In this document: positions 53,986 through 64,000 of the stretch, piece by piece
How the letters are laid out: each line of letters begins with the position of its first letter
Position numbering within the stretch: position 1 is the stretch's first letter
Assembly: GCA_950097015.1 (NCBI GenBank)
Contig: CATNEN010000038.1
Location: 22,692,001 to 22,756,000, forward strand
Direction: 5' to 3'
DNA length: 64,000 nucleotides
Source of the DNA: Macrostomum hystrix
Taxonomy: Eukaryota > Platyhelminthes > Macrostomidae
Program-made: the position numbers and the translations under genes
Notes under the pieces: generated by a model
What the model saw: only the letters and a program-made list of their open reading frames with translations
Databases searched by the model: none
What the model was told of the DNA's origin: nothing

Positions 53986-54634
53986 TTGAAAGATGTAGAC
54001 CTATTGTCTACTGAATTATGATCTGTTATTCAGTTTAAAAGTCAGATATAAAAGTTCAAATAATTCCGAACAAACAATAAGCACCTAGGAATCATGAGCC
54101 CTGAGAGTGTGCTAGTCTGAATGATTAGAATCGCAAATATTGGACCTCACTGAGTGTTAATTCGCTTTAGTTATGCGAGTGTACAGAAATAATCAGTTTG
54201 CAATCTGCTAATCTCTGGCCTATTTCACATACTCAACCTAGTGAGAGAATGGTTCTAGTGCAGTGGAAAGATTAGGTAAATACCAATCAAACACCAATAA
54301 ATATAATCGTAAACTGCAGTCAGTTGAAATCAGTTGAAATCAGTTGACGCCTGCTCTTGGAGAGGGGAAAAATCTAAACTCAGAAATTTTAATATTTTAG
54401 CGGGATTGTGAGTGCATTTTTAGGCTAAAAAATTGCACTTTGTAATAATTTACTTGCTTTGGTATGGGACTATTGTGGGAACTGTTAGAATGAAAAGTAC
54501 AATTAGGAATTAGCGGAGTGTGGATTGATAATATGAATTGCCGTGAAATATCTAGACAAAAGATCAGTTCAGAAACTTCTTGAGAGGATAAATGGGATAA
54601 TATTCCTTATCGACAAAGGATAAGAGGATGGGAG
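53986..54634. other. unique sequence between two arrays
   Basis: AT-rich, no exon recognised. It contains a three-fold short repeat CAGTTGAAAT near 54320. Confidence 0.5.
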
Positions 54635-55235
54635 ATGGGATATCGCTGTGAGGATAAGAGAATGGCAGATGGGATATCACTGTAAGGATAGGAGAATTGG
54701 AGATAGGATATCGCTGTGAGGATAAGAGAATTGGAGATAGGATATCGCTGTTAGGATAAGAGAATGGCAGATGGGATATCGCTGTGAGGATAAGAGAATT
54801 GGAGATAGGATATCGCTGTGAGGATAAGAGAATTGGAGATAGGATATCGCTGTGAGGATAAGAGAATGGCAGATGGGATATCATTATGAGGATAAGAGAA
54901 TGGCAGATGGGATATCACTGTGAGGATAAGAGAATGGCAGATGGGATATCATTATGAGGATAAGAGAATGGCAGATGGGATATCATTATGAGGATAAGAG
55001 AATGGCAGATGGGATATCACTGTGAGGATAAGAGGATGGGAGATGGGATATCGCTGTGAGGATAAGAGGATGGGATATCGCTGTGAGGATAAGAGGATGG
55101 GATATCGCTGTTAGGATAAGAGGATGAGTGATGGATATCGCTGTGAGGATAAGAGGATGGGAGATGGGATATCGCTGTGGGGATAAGAGGGTGGGAGATG
55201 GGATATCGCTTTTAGGATAAGAGGAAGGGAGAGAT
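54635..55235. repeat. minisatellite, about 34-bp unit
   Basis: About 18 copies of GAGGATAAGAGAATGGCAGA plus TGGGATATCGCTGT, with TTGGAGATAGG and ATCATTA variants. Each copy contains an EcoRV-type GATATC palindrome. Confidence 0.95.
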
Positions 55236-56189
55236 GGTGCTATGTTATATTAGATGTGAGGTAACTTATAAGGTGCAATAATTGTAGAGAATAATCTAAT
55301 TAGAATAGGCTACAAAGTATAGTTGAAGATAATAGTCATTTCTTTACACTCTTAATTGCATATAGGTGTATCACTGACGTATAGTTTATTAAGCTTCTAA
55401 CAAATTGCATAGCAGTGCTACAGACACAATATTAACCTCGCTGAGACACAAACAGAAGCAAACAGTTATACGCAATTAGATTTTCTCATTTTATTCTCAC
55501 TTCCAGTACAATTTTACTTTGCTTTCTGGCGTATATAGAGCTTGCATACCCTAACCTACTCAGAGGTTTCACAAGTGTTTGCTCTTAAACCAGTTGAGTG
55601 TCTAGAACTCAGGCTCTAAGTCTCTATATTCCCAAGTGCAATGCAGCAGAAGGTGACGTAGACTTGTGCGCGCGCCCCCCCGATAATCGTTAAAAGAAGA
55701 AGAAAAAAATCGGAAAGAAAGAAAGAAAGACTATTGAAGGAAAAACGAAGGAAGCTTCACCGGAGTGCAATTTGAAGTTTTCCTTATTTTTTTTCGCGCT
55801 GAACAGAACCAACACCTTTTAGCAAATATAAAAGTGTGTTATATAGCTAACTAAAATACTTGCATTGAATTATTACAATATTAAAATTGTGTGTCAGATT
55901 TTTCAACTCGTTCTACCTGGTTATTAGGAGTGAGGAAAGGAGGGGCGGGGTAGGGAAGTCGTTGGGCTATGGGAATGGCACTCGATCACTTAATGACCCT
56001 TGATTCACCAAATGGTTGAGGCTATGACAGGATATTGATGATTTGTTTTTTCACGGATACACAAATAATAGCTAGATTATTTTGCATTTACATATTTCGC
56101 CTCTGCCATTAGCATTTGATAAGAGTGGTTAGCGGTGTGATACTTTGCCTGCTTGTGTGAGTGCACAATTAAACACTCCTACCTCCTTT
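55236..56189. other. unique AT-rich intergenic sequence
   Basis: No gene recognised. It includes a GCGCGCGCCCCCCC tract near 55668 and a GAAA run near 55715. Confidence 0.5.
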
Positions 56190-56752
56190 TCTCCCACTGT
56201 CTGCAACCATTTCTCCCACTGTATACTACCATTTCTCCCACTGTATACTACCATTTCTCCCACTGTCTGCACCCATTTCTCCCACTGTCTGCAACCATTT
56301 CTCCCACTGTCTGCAACCATTTCTCCCACTGTCTGCTACCATTTCTCCCACTGTCTGCACCCATTTCTCCGACTGTCTGCTACCATTTCTCCCACTGTCT
56401 ACTACCATTTCTCCCACTGTCTACTACCATTTCTCCCACTGTATACTACCATTTCTCCCACTGTCTGCACCCATTTCTCCCACTGTCTGCTACCATTTCT
56501 CCCACTGTCTGCAACCATTTCTCCCACTGTCTGCTACCATTTCTCCCACTGTCTGCTACCATTTCTCCCACTGTCTGCACCCATTTCTCCCACTGTCTGC
56601 ACCCATTTCTCCCACTGTCTGCACCCATTTCTCCCACTGTCTGCACCCATTTCTCCCACTGTCTGCACCCATTTCTCCCACTGTCTGCAACCATTTCTCC
56701 CACTGTCTACTACCATTTCTCCCACTGTCTGCACAAATTTCTCCCATTTTGG
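56190..56752. repeat. minisatellite, 22-bp unit
   Basis: About 25 copies of ACCATTTCTCCCACTGTCTG plus CA, with TATACT and CACCC variants. The 22-base period cycles all frames; the 200-codon frames are artefacts. 56753-57359 is unique with no gene seen. Confidence 0.95.
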
Positions 56753-57359
56753 TAGATCGTATTAGAGTCTGTGTGAACTCATCCTAATGCCATCAGGGAC
56801 TAAAAGCTCACTTAAAATTAAAGCTCACTACATTAAAATTGACATCATTTCGTTTTGACGCATTTTCATTTCATCCCTTTTTAACCTGAAGCAATTTTCA
56901 TGGGATAAATTATCCTCCAAAGTTTGGGAATTTAAAAAAAAATCCTTTCTCTACAACTGCAAACTTTGCTAGCTTGCAGACCCAGTTTCGCCACCCCATC
57001 TGCAATGCGCTTTCCCCCTCGCGTTCCGCTTTTCTTGTGTCTGTCTCTGTCTCTCCCTCTCTGTGTAGATTGTAAAAGAATTCCCAAAAGCTGCATCCGT
57101 GCTCAGAAATATTGTTTGCCCATTAAGAGTCCCCATATATAGTGGGAAGATGGCATACAAAGACGACAGAAGGTATTGTGTATAATGGAGTCAAACCAAA
57201 TGCAAAAGTTGGACCTCAATTTAAATATTCCTTTAATTTATGACTTTCTGAATACAGCGAGCTGCGTTTTTTAAATTGAACGGAAGAAGGAAAACTAGAT
57301 GCGGTCTGCATCTCACACTAACGTCCCTTAGCTCGATTCCACATTCAAAATAAAACCAC

Positions 57360-58800
57360 CATATCTAAGTGTCTCATCTACATATCTAACTGTCTCATCT
57401 ACATATCTAACTGTCTTATCTACCTATCTAACTGTCTTATCTGCATATCTAACTGTCTCATCTACATATCTAACTGTCTCATCTACATATCTAACTGTCT
57501 CATCTACATATCTAACTGTCTCATCTACATATCTAACTGTCTCATCTACATATCTAACTGTCTTATCTACATATCTAACTGTCTTATCTGCATATCTAAC
57601 TGTCTCATCTGCATATCTAACTGTCTCATCTACATATCTAACTGCCTCATCTACATATCTAACTGTCTCATCTACATATCTAACTGTCTCATCTACATAT
57701 CTAACTGTCTTATCTACATATCTAACTGTCTTATCTGCATATCTAACTGTCTCATCTGCATATCTAACTGTCTTATCTGCATATCTAACTGTCTTATCTA
57801 CATATCTAACTGTCTTATCTGCATATCTAACTGTCTTATCTACATATCTAACTGTCTTATCTGCATATCTAACTGTCTTATCTATATATCTAACTGTCTT
57901 ATCTGCATGTCTAACTGTCTTATCTAGCTGGTACATATCTAACTGTCTTATCTACATATCTAACTGTCTTATCTACATATCTAACTGTCTTATCTACATA
58001 TCTAACTGTCTTATCTACATATCTAACTGTCTTATCTACATATCTAACTGTCTTATCTGCATATCTACTGTCTTATCTACATATCTAACTGCCTTATCTA
58101 CATTTCTAACTGTCTTATCTGCATATCTACTGTCTTATCTGCATATCTAACTGTCTTATCTACGTATCTAACTGTCTTATCTGCTTATCTAACTGTCTTA
58201 TCTGCATATCTAACTGTCTTATCTGCATATCTAACTGTCTTATCTGCATATCTAACTGTCTTATCTATATATCTAACTGTCTTATCTGCATGTCTAACTG
58301 TCTTATCTAGCTCGTACATATCTAACTGTCTTATCTACATATCTAACTGTCTTATCTACATATCTAACTGTCTCATCTACATATCTAACTGTCTCATCTA
58401 CATATCTAACTGTCTCATCTACATATCTAACTGTCTCATCTACATATCTAACTGTCTTATCTGCATATCTAACTGTCTTATCTACATATCTAACTGTCTT
58501 ATCTGCATATCTAACTGTCTTATCTACATATCTAACTGTCTTATCTACATATCTAACTGTCTTATCTACATATCTAACTGTCTTATCTACATATCTAACT
58601 GTCTTATCTACATATCTAACTGTCTTATCTGCATATCTACTGTCTTATCTACATATCTAACTGTCTCATCTACATATCTAACTGTCTTATCTGCTTATCT
58701 AACTGTCTCATCTACATATCTAACTGTCTCATCTACATATCTAACTGTCTTATCTACATATCTAACTGCCTTATCTACATATCTAACTGCCCCATCTATT
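57360..58800. repeat. 1.4-kb minisatellite, 21-bp unit
   Basis: About 68 copies of ATCTAACTGTCTTATCTACA plus T, with CTCATC and GCATAT subtypes. Blocks containing AGCTGGTACATATC (57936) and AGCTCGTACATATC (58309) mark an internal duplication of about 370 bases. Confidence 0.96.
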
Positions 58801-59629
58801 CCTCTAGCACAAATATCTAAACGTGAGAATACACTATTTATCTGTAGCTATCAATATTTATATCTTACGCATATCGCATTATTAATATTCTGTCTCATCT
58901 ACACTACATATAGATTATTTATATCTGTGTACTCTTAGCACCTAATATAAATATTTGTCTACCATATCTGGCTATCAATTTTTTAATATAATTTTTATAA
59001 GAAAAAATGGTCATGTAAATTTGTTTGCTAGTCTAAGCTTGTGCGCGTATAAACGTGTGTTTGTCTGTGTGTAAATTGCACCTTTTTTGAGAGCGTTTCT
59101 CTTTCACACGGTTTTTTTATATTAAGTACACAGAATCTCCATGGAGTTTTAAACTGGTTGGTTCTTTAAGCTTTATCTTTACATATTAAAACGTATTATA
59201 TAATAGGTATTTAGTGTATAGAATTTCACTCTATCAAACACCATAGCTGTTGTAATTTATTGGTCTAAATTTAGTTTCTTCCTTAACACTTTTCGGGTTG
59301 ATGCTGCAATAGTTGTCTGGTCAGGCTTTGAGGAAGGGGTCAGTTTATAGGTGACTAATTAGCATCTTACCGGGGTGTACTACATTTGGACAGGAATCAG
59401 TTATACAAATTTTATTTCCTATTGCGTGTTTCGGCCAGATGGTGAGATGGTCGCTAAGCAGTATCTAGATTTTGGTGTGTTTTAAATATCTTTAAACTAC
59501 CCACACTTTATGTTTTCTAACCATTCTCTTTGTTTTCTACCCCACTCTAGTTTTTACCCCTTGGGCCTCAACCGTTTTCTCCTCCTTAAGTGTTCTACCC
59601 ATGTTCCATTTTCTACCCTGTACCATTTT
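58801..59629. other. unique AT-rich intergenic sequence
   Basis: No exon or RNA gene recognised; the T/C-rich end grades into the next array. Confidence 0.5.
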
Positions 59630-60805
59630 TCTATCCTTCCCCATTTTCTACCCCTTCCCTTATTTTCTACCCCTTCCCTTATTTTCTACCCCTTCCGTTA
59701 TTTTCTACCCACTTCCGTTATTCTCTACTCCTTCCCTTATATCCTACCCCTTCCGTTACATTATACCCCTTCCGTTATTTTCTACCCCTTCCGTTTTTTT
59801 CTACCACTTCCGTTATTTTCTACCCCTTCCGTTATTTTCTACCCCTTCCGTTATTTTCTACCACTTCCGTTATTTTCTACCCCTTCCGTTATTTTCTACC
59901 CCTTCCGTTATTTTCTACCCCTTCCGTTATTTTCTACCCCTTCCTTTATTTTTCTACCCCTTCCCTTATTCTCTACCCCTTCCGTTATTTTCTACCCCTT
60001 CCTTTATTTTTCTACCCCTTCCCTTATTCTCTACCCCTTCCTTTATTTTTCTACCCCTTCCCTTATTTTCTACCCCTTCCGTTATTTTCTACCCCTTCCG
60101 TTGTTTTCTACCCCTTCCGTTATTTTCTACCCCTTCCCTTATTTTCTACCCCTTCCCTTATTTTCTACCCCTTCCGTTGTTTTCTACCCCTTCCGTTATT
60201 TTCTACCCCTTCCCTTATTTTCTACCCCTTCCCTTATATCCTACCCCTTCCGTTACATTATACCCCTTCCGTTATTTTCTACCCCTTCCCTTATTTTCTA
60301 CCCCTTCCCTTATTTTCTACCCCTTCCCTTATTTTCTACCCCTTCCGTTGTTTTCTACCCCTTCCGTTATTTTCTACCCCTTCCCTTTATTTTCTACCCA
60401 CTTCCGTTATTCTCTACTCCTTCCCTTATATCCTACCCCTTCCGTTACATTATACCCCTTCCGTTATTTTCTACCCCTTCCGTTATATTCTACCACTTCC
60501 GTTATTTTCTACCCCTTCCGTTATTTTCTACCCCTTCCGTTATTTTCTACCCCTTCCGTTATTTTCTACCCCTTCCTTTATTTTTCTACCCCTTCCCTTA
60601 TTCTCTACCCCTTCCGTTATTTTCTACCCCTTCCTTTATTTTTCTACCCCTTCCCTTATTTTCTACCCCTTCCGTTATTTTCTACCCCTTCCGTTGTTTT
60701 CTACCCCTTCCGTTATTTTCTACCCCTTCCTTTATTTTTCTACCCCTTCCCTTATTCTCTACCCCTTCCTTTATTTTTCTACCCCTTCCCTTATTTTCTA
60801 CCCCT
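59630..60805. repeat. 1.2-kb pyrimidine-rich minisatellite, 19-bp unit
   Basis: About 62 copies of TTATTTTCTACCCCTTCCG. CCC/CCG/CCT variants form blocks, and a cassette with TATATCCTACCCCTTCCGTT recurs at about 59730, 60235 and 60427. The 19-base period makes all three plus frames open for over 400 codons; none is a gene. Confidence 0.96.
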
Positions 60806-61424
60806 TCAGCATTTTCCTTCCCCTCTCGTGGATCTGTAAAAGTCCCCTGCGTATGAGGAAAATTGTTCTCAAATTTTTTGTGCTCAGTTACTAATTCAAA
60901 GTGTGGGGATTTTTCTAAGAAACAGCTGCGAATCATAGAGTGCCTTCACTATTGGTGCATAATCAAATCTTGCCCGACCTTAGCTAGGGGGATACATACT
61001 GAAATTTTCGTCTCTTTAAGTTATGAAATTATTTCCAATTCATTTTTTCTCTAGCCGTCAATTTTTTCTTTTGTTGCTTCTGGCAGTTTTTTTGGCGAGT
61101 GTTAGCTATTCAATTGTTCTTTTTCACTTAGAGGAACACTTAGTCCCAGTATTAAACTTTCACACCTATTTCTATAAGTGTATAGTTACTATAGTTGAGA
61201 TTATTAAAGAAAGGCGGGGCATTGTATTAGAGACTTCTTTTGTCTGCTTTATTAACTATTCTATATGCCAGAGCAGTAATGTAGAATTCTTTTGAGCATA
61301 GTAAAGTGGCTTGTGTGTGAGGCAGTTTGTCAAAGTTGCACTTGCCATGTGGCTCTGCGTCTGGCTGGGGTCGGCAAACTTGTGCGTCTCGCAGGCCACA
61401 GAAAGACTCCAAGAGACTTTGACT
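60806..61424. other. unique sequence with one hydrophobic open frame
   Basis: An ATG at 61023 opens 90 codons with a strongly hydrophobic N-terminus (FFLLLLLAVFLASVSYSIV). No homologue is recognised and the DNA is T-rich, so chance is likely. Confidence 0.2.
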
Positions 61425-62695
61425 TTGGAGATATAAGACATGGGAGATATGAGACTTGGGAGATATAAGACATGGGAGATATGAGACTTGGGAGATATAA
61501 GACTTGGGAGAGATGAGACTTGGGAGAGATGAGAAACGGGAGAGAAGAGACTTGGGAGAGATGAGACACGGGAGAGATGAGACTTGGGAGAGATGAGACT
61601 TAGAAGAGATGAGACATGGGAGATATGAGACTTGGGAGAGATAAGACAGGGGAGATATGAGACTTGGGAGAGATAAGACGGGAGAGATAAGACAGGGGAG
61701 ATATGAGACTTGGGAGAGATGAGACTTGGGAGAGATGAGACACGGGAGAGAAGAGACTTAGGAGAGATGAGACTTGGGAGAGATGAGACTTGGGAGAGAT
61801 GAGTCTTGGGAGAGATGAGACTTGGGAGAGATGAGACATGGGAGATATGAGACTTGGGAGATATGAGACTTGGGAGAGATGAGACTTGGGAGATATGAGA
61901 CTTAGGAGAGATGAGACTTGGGAGAGATAAGACGGGAGAGATAAGACAGGGGAGAGATGAGATACGGGAGAGATAAGACTTAGAGTGATGAGACAGGGGA
62001 GAGATGAGACTTGGGAGAGATGAGACACGGGAGAGAAGAGACTTGGGAGAGATGAGACTTAGAGTGATGAGACACGGGAGAGATTAGACTTAGAGTTATG
62101 AGACAGGGGGGAGATGAGACATAGAGTGATGAAACACGGGAGAGATGAGACTTAGAGTGATGAGACACGGGAGAGATGAGACTTAGGAGAGATGAGACTT
62201 GGGAGAGATGAGTCTTGGGAGAGATGAGACTTGGGAGAGATGAGACATGGGAGATATGAGACTTGGGAGATATGAGACTTGGGAGAGATAAGACGGGAGA
62301 GATAAGACAGGGGAGAGATGAGATACGGGAGAGATAAGACTTAGAGTGATGAGACAGGGGAGAGATGAGACTTGGGAGAGATGAGACACGGGAGAGAAGA
62401 GACTTGGGAGAGATGAGACTTAGAGTGATGAGACACGGGAGAGATGAGACATAGAGTGATGAGACACGGGAGAGATGAGACTTAAAGTGATGAGACACGG
62501 GAGAGATGAGACTTAGAGTGATGAGACACGGGAGAGATGAGACTTAGAGTTATGAGACAGGGGGGAGATGAGACATAGAGTGATGAAACACGGGAGAGAT
62601 GAGACTTAAAGTGATGAGACACGGGAGAGATGAGACTTAGAGTGATGAGACACGGGAGAGATGAGACTTAGAGTGACGAGACACGGGAGAGAAAA
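61425..62695. repeat. 1.3-kb purine-rich minisatellite, 15-16 bp unit
   Basis: About 80 copies of GAGACTTGGGAGAGAT with CACGGG, CATGGG and TTAGAGTGAT variants. Long blocks near 61770-62040 recur at about 62190-62410. It belongs to the dispersed purine-rich family. Confidence 0.95.
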
Positions 62696-63157
62696 TTGAG
62701 ATCGGGATAATTCGAATCTATACTAGACCAACATCTTCGACTTTCGTTTAACAAATGTATATTCAAACTGGCAAAAAGCTGAAACTGGTCAGTAACCGCA
62801 GAGTTTGGCAAGAATTTAGATTTTCCAAATGCTAGATCCAGAGCTCCATGACCAGACCCTATCCAAAGCGCCCAGTTCTCTTCCACATGTCTGCACAATT
62901 TTCAAGCTGAATTTTTTTTCTAGTTATTTGCCACGGAGAGAGAAAAAACGTGGCTTCTATTGGTCCGTTGGTTGTTTGGTCCGCGGGACATTGTTCGGTA
63001 GGATAGGGGTTGGTCGTGACGCATTCTGACTGCCTTGTGACACCTATGGGGCACTTATATGTAGATTTTAATAAAAGCCTCTCAACTGGAGTATAGATTT
63101 CACTTTTTCTATTTTAAAGCTTTCAAAACTTTTTAACAGCAGTTTATATGCTTATCA
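62696..63157. other. unique sequence upstream of the 63.2-kb exon
   Basis: A minus-strand frame (62668-62898: ENWALWIGSGHGALDLAFG) looks more complex than the array frames, but no family is recognised and its end runs into the array. It is not called. Confidence 0.3.
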
Positions 63158-63320
63158 ATGATTGTCAACTTCATTTCAGACAAGGCCACTAGCCGATGTC
63201 AATTGAGACTAGCAACATTACTTTCCTTCTATTGTTCTTCATTGTTCATTGTTGCTTTGTGGCAAGTTGACTTATTGGCCCAGCCAGCAAAAGCTGAGTC
63301 TGTTTTCATTGCTGGAAATG
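63158..63320 (+). CDS. probable first coding exon of a membrane or secreted protein (partial)
   Basis: ATG at 63158 opens 54 codons plus one base and ends at a consensus donor (GGAAATG then GTAAGT at 63321). The product has a charged start and one hydrophobic helix (LATLLSFYCSSLFIVALWQV) that could be a signal anchor, then a polar stretch. A 24-bp array begins right after the donor, as in the other introns here. The remaining exons lie beyond the window, so no function can be given. A TTTCAG at 63174-63179 could be an alternative acceptor. Confidence 0.35.
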
Positions 63321-63344
63321 GTAAGTCTATTGTAATTCTGTACC

Positions 63345-64000
63345 TTCAGTTGTTAGTGATTCTGTAGCTTCAGTTAGTGATTGTGTAGCTTCAGTTGTTA
63401 GTGATTGAGTAGCTTCAGTTAGTGATTCTGTAGCTTCAGTTGTTAGTGATTGAGTAGCTTCAGTTGTTAGTGATTGTGTAGCTTCAGTTGTTAGTGATTG
63501 TGTAGCTTCAGTTAGTGATTCTGTAGCTTCAGTTAGTGATTCTGTAGCTTCAGTTGTTAGTGATTGAGTAGCTTCAGTTGTTAGTGATTGTGTAGCTTCA
63601 GTTGTTAGTGATTGTGTAGCTTCAGTTGTTAGTGTTTGAGTAGCTTCAGTTGTTAGTGATTGAGTAGCTTCAGTTGTTAGTGATTGTGTAGCTTCAGTTG
63701 TTAGTGATTGTGTAGCTTCAGTTGTTAGTGATTGAGTAGCTTCAGTTGTTAGTGATTGAGTAGCTTCAGTTGTTAGTGATTGAGTAGCTTCAGTTGTTAG
63801 TGATTGAGTAGCTTCAGTTGTTAGTGATTGTGTAGCTTCAGTTGTTAGTGATTGTGTAGCTTCAGTTGTTAGTGATTGTGTAGCTTCAGTTGTTAGTGAT
63901 TGTGTAGCTTCAGTTGTTAGTGATTGTGTAGCTTCAGTTGTTAGTGATTGAGTAGCTTCAGTTGTTAGTGATTGTGTAGCTTCAGTTGTTAGTGATTGTG
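63345..64000. repeat. minisatellite, 24-bp unit, cut by window end
   Basis: About 28 copies of TTGTTAGTGATTGTGTAGCT plus TCAG, with TGAGTAG alternating with TGTGTAG and some 21-base copies lacking TTG. It continues past the right edge. Confidence 0.96.

Noticed and set aside
51079-54021. 980-codon plus-strand open frame (and 881-codon minus frame) as a real repeat protein gene
   Set aside because: The frame exists only because the 24-bp unit lacks stops; there is no ATG start, no flanking exon evidence and the opposite strand is equally open.
59510-60894. Three overlapping frames of 412-448 codons on the plus strand
   Set aside because: A 19-bp period rotates through all three frames, which a real gene would not do.

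Overview
The window is nuclear DNA of a bilaterian invertebrate. Its genes are split by introns of about 70 bases to 2.5 kb with GT-AG ends (one GC-AG), there are no bacterial operons, the intergenic DNA is AT-rich, and tRNA-derived SINE-like fragments are present. Gene content (tryptophan hydroxylase, Nemo-like kinase, CTDNEP1, HDAC8, mitochondrial AsnRS, TMEM41A, a PRMT6-like enzyme) is general to animals. I favour a spiralian, possibly a flatworm. The flatworm hint is that three genes begin at a splice acceptor in phase 0 with no ATG, as expected if a spliced leader ending in AUG supplies the start codon. Species cannot be fixed from the sequence.

Layout. 1-1475: two tandem arrays. 2026-3498 (+): TMEM41A, 4 exons. 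5054-9460 (-): tryptophan hydroxylase, 10 exons, 613 aa. 11852-20498 (-): Nemo-like kinase, 8 exons, 510 aa. 20.5-27.6 kb: mostly non-coding, with a 1.7 kb array, several foldbacks and a broken Crypton-type tyrosine recombinase relic at 25.2-25.5 kb. 27622-32122 (+): CTDNEP1/Dullard phosphatase, 5 exons, 246 aa. 35292-36494 (+): PRMT6-like methyltransferase. 38156-41971 (+): mitochondrial asparaginyl-tRNA synthetase. 42779-45416 (+): HDAC8. 45.4-64 kb: dominated by arrays, with one unrecognised minus-strand gene candidate (49346-51092) and one probable first exon at 63158-63320 that runs off the window.

The main structural feature is about 40 minisatellite arrays (units about 12-65 bp). They occupy a large share of the window and many of the introns. 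Almost all long open frames that are not listed as genes lie inside these arrays and are artefacts of repeat periods without stop codons. Several arrays are related: sister arrays lie on both sides of NLK exon 6, NARS2 exon 2 and CTDNEP1 exon 4, and one 15-16 bp purine-rich family recurs at seven or more places in both orientations. Higher-order duplications (252 bp, 504 bp, about 280 bp) show recent block expansion.

The genes have no common pathway. They are ordinary housekeeping and signalling genes: serotonin synthesis (TPH), Wnt/TGF-beta-linked kinase (NLK), nuclear-envelope lipid phosphatase (CTDNEP1), arginine methylation (PRMT), mitochondrial translation (NARS2), lysine deacetylation (HDAC8) and ER lipid scrambling (TMEM41 family). 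Exon joins were checked by hand for reading phase. TMEM41A, TPH, NLK and CTDNEP1 close exactly in frame from ATG to stop.
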